Shown: positions 34,812 through 44,553 of the stretch, piece after piece
How the letters are laid out: each line of letters starts with the position of its first letter
How positions within the stretch are numbered: the stretch's first letter is position 1
Assembly: GCA_003242955.1 (NCBI GenBank)
Contig: QJPH01000283.1
Coordinates: forward strand, 1-48,895
Source of the DNA: Candidatus Methylumidiphilus alinenensis
Lineage (GTDB): Bacteria > Pseudomonadota > Gammaproteobacteria > Methylococcales > Methylococcaceae
Direction of reading: 5' to 3'
DNA length: 48,895 nucleotides
Notes under the pieces: model-generated
The model's input: the letters and a program-made list of their open reading frames with translations, nothing else
Database searches by the model: none
What the model was told of the DNA's origin: nothing
Translations under genes and position numbers: made by a program

Positions 34812-34858
34812 CTGGAAGTTGCCCCGCCCGTGCCGCTTTGAACTGATGCTGGCAATCC

Positions 34859-37800
34859 TCAAGATTGGGAGGTAAGGGCCAGGAAATCTTGCTGTTCAAG
34901 GGATGGCGGGGTTTCAACGGCCGAGGCGATCACCAAGGCGCAGATGGCACAACCGTCGACAACGCTAAAAGCGGAGAGAGCCAAACCGACATCCCCCCCC
35001 ACTAAGGCAAGCGGCTGTAAGATGCCGGGTATGTCTCCCAAGACCTTGCTGGAAAAACCTAGGTCTTTGCCAATGGCACTGCCTGGTGTTGTTGGGGACT
35101 TCATATAACCCACGACAGCCACCGCCAAATGCGTAATCGACAGCGCACAGGTCCACACCGCCATGATAACTTTCAATGCCTCACTGTCGGCTTTAACCAA
35201 ATCTAACTTAAGCGTGGGTTGAATACTCAATATCGCCAATACGGCAGTAATCCCCCAAAATGCCCATGTGTAAGTGGACACCTTACTGATATCGCTTGTC
35301 GCAAGGGGAAAGCTAAAAGCAGCGATGAGGAAATTTGACGTTATAAAGGCTGGGAATAGCTTTGGGTATGCCTCCATGACATTTCCTGCACTAAACTTAG
35401 AAAAAGAAGTCCAAAACAATATGAGACTACGCATTAGGCCTTGTACCATCCTAGAAATCCCAATAATGGCAGAAAGGGTGATGGAGATGATCCATTTTTG
35501 TATTGCGGGAGTGATCTGGACAGAAACGTCTTGCCTTGCAACCAAGCCGAAAAGGGGTGTCGATGCCAAACCCGCAGAACCCGCAGAGGGGTAATAGCCA
35601 GTGATGACCCGACACAGAACCGTCACTGGAATGGCCACCACCAGAGTAAGCAGGCTTAATATACTCAGCTTATCGCGGGTCAAAACTTCATAGAACCAAC
35701 TCAGGAAAGGAATCTCTATCGTGGCCGTGAGCAACCCGGTGTCAGGGTTGAACAGTGCGTCGATGATCTTATCGAATGCGGTCAGAAGACCGTCGGCTGC
35801 GGCTTTGGTGAGGGCAATGCCGCCGATAATGAGCGACTCAATGGCATCTAGCATTACTTTGATCAGGGTCTTGAAAAAATCGCCCACTGAGTGTTGTTGA
35901 AAAAGACCGTTAAAGTCAGTTCCTAACTGATTCAACACTTGTTTTAAGTCTTGATTATTCTCAATGCTGGTTAAAAAGGCACTGAAAATATCAGTCAATG
36001 GATCGTCGGCGCTTGCCGCGCCAACAGACAATCCTGAAGACGGTGTTTTTGCCCCTGGCATATTGGTCTTCATTTTTTGTATTCCCCAACTGCCCTGCAC
36101 GGCATGGGATTGGGGGTTTTTTCCATTTTTTCCTGCCGACATGGCGGCATGCGCGGTGGATTGTGAAGAGGGCAAGTCGCTCATTTGGTAATCCGTTCCC
36201 AAATCAGCCTTCAAGGTGTCAAACCAAGCCTTGACCTCGTCTTCTGCCGTGTCAAGAAAACCATCCACCGCAGGCAGGATTGTGTTTGTGATCAGCGGCC
36301 CGGCTTGCTGAAGCAAGGATTTCAGATAACTCTCGATCAGCCTATGAGTTTTCAGAATCTCATCAAAATTGAACAACACGCTCAAGGCTTCGATCAGGTC
36401 GTCGAGACCCTTTTCCAGCATGTCAAAGAACGAGCCGACGGCCGAGGCAATATCGTCAAGGAATTTGATCTGGCAGTGGAAAACCTGTTCGACGCCTTGC
36501 ACAAACAAGCGAATCCCAACGGAGACTACTTCGCCGACGACGACGATGATTTCATGGATGACTGTTTCCAACGCCCCGAGCAGCCAATTCCAAAAGTCCG
36601 TCCACCAATTGCCGAGCAACCTAGGCCCGGTTAAGCCGCTTTCGAGCGAAGGCTCCCAAGGTTTATCAGGAAGCTTGTCGATGGCCAGCAAGGCCTCGGC
36701 GTGGGTCAATGGGTTGAAAATGGGCTGGTTGCCGGACGGATTGTTTGGATCGAGGATAGTGAGTCTGAAACCCACTGTGGTAGCCGGAACTGCCGACCTC
36801 CGGTTGGGAATATTGGTGGCAAAATACCCCATGCCCGTCAGGTCGGGGTAGGCGATATAGGCCTGTGGTGCGGCGGCCAGCTTGAGAGCCTCGGCGGAGT
36901 GGTGTGCCAGCCGCCGCCCTTGGGTCAGGTGTGAGTAACTCAGGCGGGTGGATGTGCTATCGCCGCCAAAACCGACACCCTGCCGCATCTGGCCGATGGC
37001 GTCCGCCGCACTTTTGGGCTGACCGGCATTCTGGTCGCTGTCGCTAAACAACGGATTCCCCTGATAGTTTGAGACTTTGTTCATGTTGATTTTGTCAGGA
37101 TCGGGGTCGGTCTCGAGGGGATCGCTGTAAGCGGTCGTGACCCGCTTGTGGAACTCATGGTCGGGGTTGACCACGATGCGCTCATAGGGATTCATGAAGG
37201 TGGCCCAGACCCGCAATGACGTAGCGAACATATTGCCGACTTTCTTGCTGTTCTTCGGGTTGGGGTTGTCCACCACGGCCTCGCTGAAGAGTGTCAAGGT
37301 TCCGTCCACCCCCGTATGGATGTTGGCGAATTGATCTTCGTCCGGCCCGATGGTATAGGACACGCCATCGACAGTGATGGCGGTGTCGGGTTTCTCCGCC
37401 CAGATTTTGACCGGCTCATTGGGGCGTGGTGCTTTGTAATCGTCCACTACGGTCAGATGGGTTTGATAACGGGCGGTCAATCCTTTGGTGTTGTTGGCCG
37501 TGGCTTTGTCTTGGTCAAAATCCTGCATGAGCTGCGATTCGATGATGAAGTTGCGTTGGGTTTGCACCAAGGCATCTACTCGGATACCCATTACTTGGGG
37601 TAGAAAACCCGATGAGTCGCCAGTGTTGTAGCCTGAAACATACAATACCCCATTATGGGAACCGTCCAATGGGCTGATTTCTGCGATGGTTGTTACTCCG
37701 GTGGGAATCTCGCCTGAAGTTCCTGAGTCTGCATCCAAGATATAAAGGCTTCTAAATTCATCGCTGGACTCGTTTGTAATGTCCCCTGTCAACCCGAAAA

Positions 37801-40800
37801 TCACCGACAAATGCCCTTGCGGGTCTTGGTATAGCCGGGGCTGGCTTTCAATTTTGCAGGTGGCAGTTCTGGCCCGATAGGGTGCATTGCCAGTTTTCAT
37901 GGCTGTAGTGGGGTCAATGCTCCATAAGTTACCGAAATTATCCCCAAACCATAATTGCGGGTTGGTCTGACCGGGCCGTTGACCGTCGTCATAGGTAATG
38001 TCGGTGATATTGGTTTGGTTAGGCAACAGAAAGGCCTTGACTTGGTCGGCCTGATTGGGAGCAAAAGGCCGAACGATGTAAACCCCTCCTTGTATGGGGA
38101 TGTATAGCTCTAATTTCGCATCCGGAGTTTTGGAATTAGTCACAATTCTGCTCCCGGAAAAACCTGGAACAGCGGATTGGGCCCCGGTCAATGGTAGTAA
38201 TTGCTGGTCGCTGGAATCGGCATTTTTGCAATGGTTCAGGAAGAAGTTCTTGTCGTCATACAAGAGTGCCACATAAACCCGGTCCCCCAAAACCAAGGGC
38301 GCCAGTGTCACACCTTTGCAAGTGCCGCCGCCATTCGGGTTCGGCGGCAGCAAACTCCAGACAGGCTGAATGGAAGCACCAGCGGCAAACGTCGAGGTGT
38401 CGAACTTGTATAGCACCCCAGAATTATCAACGCAAAAAAGTGACGAACCTTGCAGCGTCGGTGGGGCAGTAAAGTTTGTATTCGTGGAATAGGCGCACAA
38501 AAGTTGCAAGCTGGCGGAATCAAACACCAAAAGACAACCGCCTGGAGAAGTCTCCCAACCATAAGTTGTCACATAGATTAACTGTCTGGCAGAGTCCACT
38601 ACAGGCGGGCTGGGAAAATTCGATGTCGCGAAACTGTAACTTGCCAACTCCTCCCCGGTATGTTGATCCAAACAGACCAACCGGCCATCCCAATTGGTAG
38701 AGTCATTCCCTGAACCTAGGGTTAGATAGAGCTTGCCTAGTCCAACGGTCAACCCGCCGTTTCCATCATATGCCTTTGAAGTCTTGAACAGATAAGGCGA
38801 ATCGTAGCGGTAAACGACCGTGCTGCCGTCGCTGTGCGTGGTCAGGCAATGGGACGCGCCGTAACTGGTCGATGCGACTTTCAACACACTGGACACGGAC
38901 GGGTTGATAACGTGCTGGGACGGGTCGATCATCGATTCTGAAACTAGGCAGAAGGCATTGGGGGAGTGGTCGCAATGCCACACCGTGCCGTCGTTGTTGG
39001 CGGAGATGTGAGCCGCTTTTGTCGTCTGGCTGTTCGGGGTGTATTGCTGGTCGGCGTAGCGCAGGACATTGCCGTTGCTGTCGCGTAGCCAAACCCGGCT
39101 GCTGTCCCCGGCGCTGACTTGACTCAACTCTTCCGGCGGCTGAGGATGCTGCGTCCAGGATTCGCCATCCCAACTGGCCAAGGGCGAGCCGTTATTCCGT
39201 AGGATGAAGATGGCCCCTTCCCCAGGACGGTAGAACACCAGATGGTCGAGCCTGCCGAATCCGTCGTAGTCGAACGCAAACCCCAAGTCAGCCGTGGAAA
39301 GAAGATCATATCCGCCAATCCCGGCCGCAGATTGGTAAAGGATCGAGTATGCCCCTTGTTTGTTCTGGATGATCGTGCTCTTGCCTGAACCAGGACAGTA
39401 GAAAAGCAGATGGTCCTGCCTACCATTGCCCGCATAGTCAAAGGCCATGCAGCGGTCGCTGGTCGAGTTAATCGGATACGTGCCTATCCCCACTCCTGGG
39501 TCGCCTTGACGATATATAGGGTTAAAGGATCCATCGTCCTTTTTCTCTAGGATGAAGATGGCACCGCTGCCTGGACGGTAGAAGACCAAATGGTCGAGCC
39601 TGCCAACCCCTTTCCCGTCAAAGGCAAAGCCCCGGTCAGCCTCGGAGGCAAGGTTGTATCCTCCGATACCCGAACCACCTTGGCCCATCGAATAGACGTG
39701 GCGGAAATCGCCACCGTTGTTTTCCAAGATAAAGATCGCGCCCTGCCCTGGACGATAAAACACTAGGTGGTCGAGCTTGCCTGAACTTTTGTAGTCATAG
39801 GCGAAACAACGATCCTGAGTGCCCTTTAAGTCGAACTCCCCAATGCCGCTGGTAAAGCTTTTTACAATGGAAAAACTACCCTTGTCATTGGCAATGACAG
39901 TGGCCGTCTGCTGTCCTGGCCGGTAGAACAGCAGATGATCCGGGTTGCCTGTGCCCTGATAATCAAAGGCCAAAGCCAAATCAGCGCTAGTCAGAACGTA
40001 ATCGCCAATCCCTGTGCTGCTGGAATAGACGGAAGAAAAGTTGCCGTTGTCATTCTTGATGATTTCAACAGAGTTCTCGGCAGGGTCATAAAAGAACAGG
40101 TAGTTTTGCCGACCAGTGCCTTCGAAATCAAAAGGGAAGCTCTGCACGGTGGTAGACGTTAGCTTCTCACCGCTGATCCCTGATTCTGATGCGCCCGGGG
40201 AATAAATGGGCGTAAAGGCCAGCCTCGCCGCCCATACACTGTTATCAATCCCCACTGAAACCGAACTCCCCTTGCTCCCCCCAGGGGCCAAATTCCAAGA
40301 ATCGCCATCGTGTCGGACGATCTCGCCTCCGGCTGTCGCCACCCATAGGTTGCCGGTCCGTCCGCTCGGTGCGTGTTGCAACACCGGATTCCACTGGACG
40401 GGCCAGCCTTGGAATGCGCTTGGAATATATTGAGCCTTTTGCGTGGCTGAATAAGATATTTCCACTGGTTTGGTCATGCCCATGCTTTCCCTGTCATTGG
40501 GTTTTGCCATTGCTACGGTGGTGGAGGAGGCCTTTGCGAACGTCATGTCCACGCCGCTGAAAATGGCAAGGGTGGGAGGGCTTGCAGTATCCACACAGGC
40601 GGCCGCATCAATGGTCGATAAACCTGGCGGCAGGAGATCAGCAATCGGTTGAGGGCCGGAAAGCACATAGAGGCCACTGTCGGGAAAGTTTTCCGCCACT
40701 ATTGTAATGTACTCAGAGCCGCGAATAAGATTAAAATAACAAAAACTGTCACTTGTGAATGGGGCAGACTCATAACCATACACGGCATCTATCAACCCAT

Positions 40801-41674
40801 TTTCCCAGCCAGGACTGTTCACTGGCCAAGGGTCGGAATCGGTGAGCTTTCTCCGTGAAATCTTACCGTCTACCGATAAATACCAGCCTTCCTTGAATAA
40901 GCAGAGTGACCCGAAAATATTGACAGCACCTGTCACCCCCTGTTGAAAAGAACGTGGCAAATTAGGCCAAGTTTCGGCGATTGCAATTGGCGCACTGGTT
41001 TTATTATTCGACAGATTCACCGTGACGTATTCACTGCCTCGAAATAGGTAGAGCGTTTTATCTATTGTGGCGGCGGCATCAATTCCCTCGCCATGCGCAT
41101 CCCAAATATTGTTGATGGGGTCATAGGAATGGGGTGAGCCTTGCGGATCAATGGCCCACAACGACCCGTCCCAGCCCATGGAAATATCAGTCGGTGTATT
41201 GCCGTTGGGCAGGGTAGAGGCAATCGGGGTGAAAGTTGGTTTAATCCCCTCTATCAGGCTGGGCGCATTGCCGTAGCGCTGGATGGCCGTTTGGGCGGCA
41301 TGGGAGCGCATGACTTCAGCCGAAGCTGTCTGGTGGCCCTTCCCGGCCTTGATGCGACGGTGTTGGCCTGCCCGCTTTTGGCCTTTCATCCGTGCGCGTA
41401 GGCTGCGTCGGGTGTGGCGGTTGCCTTGCGGCATTGCTTGCTTAGTCTGGATGGTTCCGTTCAAGACCTTCAGGATTCCTTCCAAACCGACCTCGGGCTG
41501 ACCAATGCCCAAGCCGCCATCCATCTGTCTTCCGTCCGGCCAACTAGCATGCAAACCGGTCAGCGGCAGCGGCTGGTTTCCGTTGAAAGAACTTCGCTTG
41601 TGTTCAAAATTAAACTCAGGTGATAGGTTTAACTCACTGGCGAAAGACTTGGAAATGAAGTTTGGCTGGGACAT
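34859..41674 (-). CDS. Giant hemopexin / tectonin / FG-GAP-like propeller protein with membrane-spanning C-terminus
   Basis: 2271 residues; AGAGGA 8 nt before the ATG; no signal peptide. Approximate layout: polar start with a strongly basic stretch at 86-115; a tectonin-like blade at 166-190; four hemopexin-like repeats between 195 and 380 (IDAA, then YLFRGSEYV; FNLIRGSEYITI; IDAA, then AIFSGVDM); six 57-residue repeats at 505-860 matching those of the gene at 16793; tectonin-like units (SSRVWLRDSNGNVLRY, NNDGTVWHCD); a PQQ-like propeller near 950-1250; a long middle region; amphipathic helices from about 1650; and six or seven hydrophobic helices from about 1950 to the end. It looks like a chain of binding propellers attached to a membrane-inserting end. 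Function unknown; a contact-dependent or toxin-like role is inference only. Transcribed alone, with large gaps on both sides. Confidence 0.8.
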   Translation of the reverse strand: MSQPNFISKSFASELNLSPEFNFEHKRSSFNGNQPLPLTGLHASWPDGRQMDGGLGIGQPEVGLEGILKVLNGTIQTKQAMPQGNRHTRRSLRARMKGQKRAGQHRRIKAGKGHQTASAEVMRSHAAQTAIQRYGNAPSLIEGIKPTFTPIASTLPNGNTPTDISMGWDGSLWAIDPQGSPHSYDPINNIWDAHGEGIDAAATIDKTLYLFRGSEYVTVNLSNNKTSAPIAIAETWPNLPRSFQQGVTGAVNIFGSLCLFKEGWYLSVDGKISRRKLTDSDPWPVNSPGWENGLIDAVYGYESAPFTSDSFCYFNLIRGSEYITIVAENFPDSGLYVLSGPQPIADLLPPGLSTIDAAACVDTASPPTLAIFSGVDMTFAKASSTTVAMAKPNDRESMGMTKPVEISYSATQKAQYIPSAFQGWPVQWNPVLQHAPSGRTGNLWVATAGGEIVRHDGDSWNLAPGGSKGSSVSVGIDNSVWAARLAFTPIYSPGASESGISGEKLTSTTVQSFPFDFEGTGRQNYLFFYDPAENSVEIIKNDNGNFSSVYSSSTGIGDYVLTSADLALAFDYQGTGNPDHLLFYRPGQQTATVIANDKGSFSIVKSFTSGIGEFDLKGTQDRCFAYDYKSSGKLDHLVFYRPGQGAIFILENNGGDFRHVYSMGQGGSGIGGYNLASEADRGFAFDGKGVGRLDHLVFYRPGSGAIFILEKKDDGSFNPIYRQGDPGVGIGTYPINSTSDRCMAFDYAGNGRQDHLLFYCPGSGKSTIIQNKQGAYSILYQSAAGIGGYDLLSTADLGFAFDYDGFGRLDHLVFYRPGEGAIFILRNNGSPLASWDGESWTQHPQPPEELSQVSAGDSSRVWLRDSNGNVLRYADQQYTPNSQTTKAAHISANNDGTVWHCDHSPNAFCLVSESMIDPSQHVINPSVSSVLKVASTSYGASHCLTTHSDGSTVVYRYDSPYLFKTSKAYDGNGGLTVGLGKLYLTLGSGNDSTNWDGRLVCLDQHTGEELASYSFATSNFPSPPVVDSARQLIYVTTYGWETSPGGCLLVFDSASLQLLCAYSTNTNFTAPPTLQGSSLFCVDNSGVLYKFDTSTFAAGASIQPVWSLLPPNPNGGGTCKGVTLAPLVLGDRVYVALLYDDKNFFLNHCKNADSSDQQLLPLTGAQSAVPGFSGSRIVTNSKTPDAKLELYIPIQGGVYIVRPFAPNQADQVKAFLLPNQTNITDITYDDGQRPGQTNPQLWFGDNFGNLWSIDPTTAMKTGNAPYRARTATCKIESQPRLYQDPQGHLSVIFGLTGDITNESSDEFRSLYILDADSGTSGEIPTGVTTIAEISPLDGSHNGVLYVSGYNTGDSSGFLPQVMGIRVDALVQTQRNFIIESQLMQDFDQDKATANNTKGLTARYQTHLTVVDDYKAPRPNEPVKIWAEKPDTAITVDGVSYTIGPDEDQFANIHTGVDGTLTLFSEAVVDNPNPKNSKKVGNMFATSLRVWATFMNPYERIVVNPDHEFHKRVTTAYSDPLETDPDPDKINMNKVSNYQGNPLFSDSDQNAGQPKSAADAIGQMRQGVGFGGDSTSTRLSYSHLTQGRRLAHHSAEALKLAAAPQAYIAYPDLTGMGYFATNIPNRRSAVPATTVGFRLTILDPNNPSGNQPIFNPLTHAEALLAIDKLPDKPWEPSLESGLTGPRLLGNWWTDFWNWLLGALETVIHEIIVVVGEVVSVGIRLFVQGVEQVFHCQIKFLDDIASAVGSFFDMLEKGLDDLIEALSVLFNFDEILKTHRLIESYLKSLLQQAGPLITNTILPAVDGFLDTAEDEVKAWFDTLKADLGTDYQMSDLPSSQSTAHAAMSAGKNGKNPQSHAVQGSWGIQKMKTNMPGAKTPSSGLSVGAASADDPLTDIFSAFLTSIENNQDLKQVLNQLGTDFNGLFQQHSVGDFFKTLIKVMLDAIESLIIGGIALTKAAADGLLTAFDKIIDALFNPDTGLLTATIEIPFLSWFYEVLTRDKLSILSLLTLVVAIPVTVLCRVITGYYPSAGSAGLASTPLFGLVARQDVSVQITPAIQKWIISITLSAIIGISRMVQGLMRSLILFWTSFSKFSAGNVMEAYPKLFPAFITSNFLIAAFSFPLATSDISKVSTYTWAFWGITAVLAILSIQPTLKLDLVKADSEALKVIMAVWTCALSITHLAVAVVGYMKSPTTPGSAIGKDLGFSSKVLGDIPGILQPLALVGGDVGLALSAFSVVDGCAICALVIASAVETPPSLEQQDFLALTSQS
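39160..40170 (-). repeat. Six 57-residue propeller-type repeats in the 2271-residue gene
   Basis: Six units with the same D-H-L-v-F-Y-R-P-G core and GIGGYDL-type endings as in the gene at 16793-20380. The first unit (NYLFFYDPA) is the most divergent. Some units have 2-4 extra residues in the loop before the Gly-rich ending. Confidence 0.85.
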
Positions 41675-41948
41675 GGTTCATCCTCTTGAATTATGTGTTA
41701 ATTTCAACTACCTTTCAGCGGCTTACCAATCTATGTCGACACCCCTTGCGATGAAAGTTGCCTAATCCTTTCATGGCCCGGATTTGCGTGGCTGGATTCC
41801 CGCAGGACACCCTGCCAAGGACTGATTCTGCGGGGCCGCAGTGAAAGCCTGTTAGCGCAGGGTGGTCACGGTCATTTTCACTGTCTAGTACTGCCCGAGG
41901 TAGCTCACCGGGAGTTCGCCGCCGTGTTGCCACCAATCAGCAGCCCTG

Positions 41949-42671
41949 TCACAGAGATGATTGCCCCAAGATGATTTTTTCGACGGCTGACCGGTAATCG
42001 GCGATAAATCTGGCCTGCCCATCAAGCACCTCGGTGACGATGGAAAGCGGAGCGTTACAGGGATCGCCCGAAGGGGGAATAGGTGGATCCGGCGCATACT
42101 GCAAACCGAGTTGTGTGATTTGCCGTTGTTTCATGCCTTGCCACCTTTGCACCAATTCTAGGGCCAGATCGATGGACGACGAAACGCCTCCGCCGGTAAA
42201 CCGGTGGTGTCCCTCGTCAATGACCCAGCGGGGATAGCCCGACTCAACGCACAGATTGGGAAATAACGCTAGATTTTCGATCTGGCTCCAATAGGTGGTG
42301 GCTCTGCAGCCGTCCAGTAGACCGGCTGTTGCTAGAAGAAAGGCCCCTGTGCATATAGAGCCGACCCAAGCGCATCGCGGGGCGATGCCTTGAAGAAAGC
42401 CGATGTAATTTGTGTCGAACATCGTTTTGGCCACGGCATCCCCACCGCCGGGTATGAAGAGGGTGTCAATCTTCGTCTCGCCAGCAAGGGCATCCGCGAA
42501 CCTCTTATGGGGAAGAACCCGGGCATCTGAGGTCGTGGCCACTGGGTTCAAATCTGTGGACAGCCACAGCACATTATAGCCGCCCGCCCATCTAAACACC
42601 TCGGTGGCACCCACAAAATCGAGCAGGGTGCAGCCTTCGTACAAAGGCATCCCTATAGTCACTTGAGACAT
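41949..42671 (-). CDS. DJ-1/PfpI family protein, isonitrile-hydratase-like
   Basis: 240 residues from ATG 42671, with GGGGAGA 6 nt upstream; the in-frame ATG 15 bp earlier is less likely. The nucleophile elbow is Cys107 in GSICTGAFLLA, with an acidic residue near the start (LLDFVG, Asp18) and the typical pattern IDTLFIPGGGD. This arrangement fits the InhA-like branch of the family (isonitrile hydratase), which adds water to isonitriles; other members are transcription regulators with an AraC domain, which is absent here. It lies 54 bp downstream of the multicopper oxidase gene on the same strand. Confidence 0.8.
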   Translation of the reverse strand: MSQVTIGMPLYEGCTLLDFVGATEVFRWAGGYNVLWLSTDLNPVATTSDARVLPHKRFADALAGETKIDTLFIPGGGDAVAKTMFDTNYIGFLQGIAPRCAWVGSICTGAFLLATAGLLDGCRATTYWSQIENLALFPNLCVESGYPRWVIDEGHHRFTGGGVSSSIDLALELVQRWQGMKQRQITQLGLQYAPDPPIPPSGDPCNAPLSIVTEVLDGQARFIADYRSAVEKIILGQSSL

Positions 42672-42725
42672 TGTTGTTCTCCCCAATTTTTAGAATCCGT
42701 CCAAGCCAATTTGGCAAACCCAGCG

Positions 42726-44471
42726 TCAATGGATCCCCGCCCCGTGCTTGGCAAGGTTTTCGCCTTCAACTACCTGGTCTACTTCCATCATTCCCAAATC
42801 CTCATGGTCAAGAATATGGCAGTGCATGACAAACTGGCCTAAATAGTCCAAGTATTGGGTATAAACCTGTTCCCCTTTGGCACTTACGAAAAGCGTATCC
42901 TTCCAAACCCATTCCGGGTTGCCGTCGGGCCCACTTCGTTCCCATTGGAAGGGGTTTACATGGATATGGAAAACATGGCCTTGACCCTTCAAATTCCATC
43001 GGTCTATGGCACCCAACTGGAGCTTTCTTACTTTGGAAGGATCGAAAGCCTGATAATTGACTTGGAAATAGTTGCGTTGTTTGGCCGGGTCAGGATTTAA
43101 ATCGCTGCCGATTGAGAATTGAACGGTTTGTTGGCCTATGGCCCGGTCCTTGAGCTTTACACCTTTAAACGGGGCAAGTGATGCGATTTGCTCGGAGGTG
43201 GGTAAAGCCATATCCATGGGCTGGCCTTCCACCACTACTTCGGCTAGGACATGTTCCGCTTCCTTCGGCGCACCTAAAAGCCCCATGAACTCAGCCGCTA
43301 TCAAGACCGATGCCTCGGGGCTGGAAGGTACGTCGATAAGCCGATATACCCCCGGCGTGGCGGCTTTCACCAAGACATCGCTGCGATAACCCGGTTGCAA
43401 ATTAAGGCAGCGTGTTTTCGGATCTTGAATGCAGGCTTGTTCGCTCCAAATGTCAATTTTGTCGTGATATATCCCGTCAATGGCGATTTCATGCAAGTCA
43501 TGGCCTTCCAGTCGAAGCTGAATCGATTCGCGATAAGCAGTGTCGACCAGCCGCCAGCGTTGAACCTCGCCAGGCCGCATGGTGATCTTCGGGACAATCT
43601 GACCATTAATTGTGATTAGGCGGTTGGAGAATCCCCAGGTGCATAGTGAATCCTTGTCAGGATTGGATTCACTGCAATTCTTGCGTCCTTGGTCAGGGCT
43701 TCGAGACGGGTCGGGAAAGAAGGAAGTGATGTGATTGACCTCGCCTTGGGTATCGTAGAAGGTGGTCTGGAATACCATGACTTTCTCATGTTCCGGCCTG
43801 CTCGCATCTCGCAGGGCCGGTGGGAGTTGATCGGGGTCATCGTCAATTACGATAGCGCCAGCCATGCCGCTGCTGACTTGGATTGCCACCGAGCCGTGGG
43901 CATGGGCGTGATACCAATACGTGCCCGGAGGATGATTGAGCGGCACCTTGATTTCATAGGGCAGTTCAGTTTGCGGCAGCACAGCCAACAGCACATTGTC
44001 GCTGTTGCCAGTGGGGGAAACATGCAGCCCGTGAGTATGCAGATTGGTCGTGTTATAAGAGTGGGGACGGGTACCCAGCCATGCTTGGCTGGATTCTTGC
44101 TGGAATTGGTCTGCGATTTCTTGCGGAGTTTCTTTCGGAAGCCTGTTCTGTAACAGGATATTCATGGTTTCCCCCGGACGAACCCGCAAAGTTGGCCCCA
44201 CTAATTGCTCGTTGTAGCTTCTCAGCTTCACTGGACAACCGCCGATGGATGTCTTGCTCTTGTCCGTGTAGGCGATTTGGAGGGTTGAAACCAGCTTGCC
44301 TTGTTGCGAGTTGATGGTGGCAGGGTTGGCAAATGGCTTTTTGCCATACTGGTTTACGTCAATTTCAGTGAACAGGCAGTGTGGGTCAACCGCATCTGCA
44401 ACTGCCTGTGCACTCGTCAAGAACCAGCAGACTGCAAGAGCAGTTGCGCTGAAGTGGCAGTTCTTAAGCAT
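42726..44471 (-). CDS. Secreted laccase-like multicopper oxidase
   Basis: 581 residues with a signal peptide (TALAVCWFLTSAQAVA). All four copper-binding motifs are present: HTHG at 145-148, WYHAHAHG at 186-193, HIHVNPF at 502-508 and HCHILDHEDLGMM at 550-562. The last holds the His-Cys-His of the trinuclear and type 1 sites and a Met as axial ligand. Such enzymes oxidise phenols, metals or other donors and reduce oxygen to water. The ATG has GAGGAG at good spacing. It is followed by the DJ-1 gene and lies near the tyrosinase, so three putative copper or phenol-oxidising functions are clustered. Confidence 0.9.
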   Translation of the reverse strand: MLKNCHFSATALAVCWFLTSAQAVADAVDPHCLFTEIDVNQYGKKPFANPATINSQQGKLVSTLQIAYTDKSKTSIGGCPVKLRSYNEQLVGPTLRVRPGETMNILLQNRLPKETPQEIADQFQQESSQAWLGTRPHSYNTTNLHTHGLHVSPTGNSDNVLLAVLPQTELPYEIKVPLNHPPGTYWYHAHAHGSVAIQVSSGMAGAIVIDDDPDQLPPALRDASRPEHEKVMVFQTTFYDTQGEVNHITSFFPDPSRSPDQGRKNCSESNPDKDSLCTWGFSNRLITINGQIVPKITMRPGEVQRWRLVDTAYRESIQLRLEGHDLHEIAIDGIYHDKIDIWSEQACIQDPKTRCLNLQPGYRSDVLVKAATPGVYRLIDVPSSPEASVLIAAEFMGLLGAPKEAEHVLAEVVVEGQPMDMALPTSEQIASLAPFKGVKLKDRAIGQQTVQFSIGSDLNPDPAKQRNYFQVNYQAFDPSKVRKLQLGAIDRWNLKGQGHVFHIHVNPFQWERSGPDGNPEWVWKDTLFVSAKGEQVYTQYLDYLGQFVMHCHILDHEDLGMMEVDQVVEGENLAKHGAGIH

Positions 44472-44553
44472 AGCTTGGCTCCTCTGGTAAGAGAATCGAT
44501 TGAAAATAATAATTAAATGGACCCTGACTTCCTAACGCTCGCCAAAAATAACC

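Larger units (their letters stand above)
34552..34858. other. Intergenic stretch with nested inverted-repeat element
   Basis: About 300 bp between the plus-strand paralogue and the minus-strand 2271-residue gene, which converge here. It is dominated by the nested inverted repeat at 34593-34762. Another GC-rich palindrome (CCCTGCCCTGTG/CACAGGGCAGGG) lies near 34785-34811 and could terminate one or both genes. Confidence 0.6.

Noticed and set aside
34689-34858. Open frames in the nested repeat region
   Set aside because: Short, without ribosome binding sites, and formed by the inverted repeats themselves.
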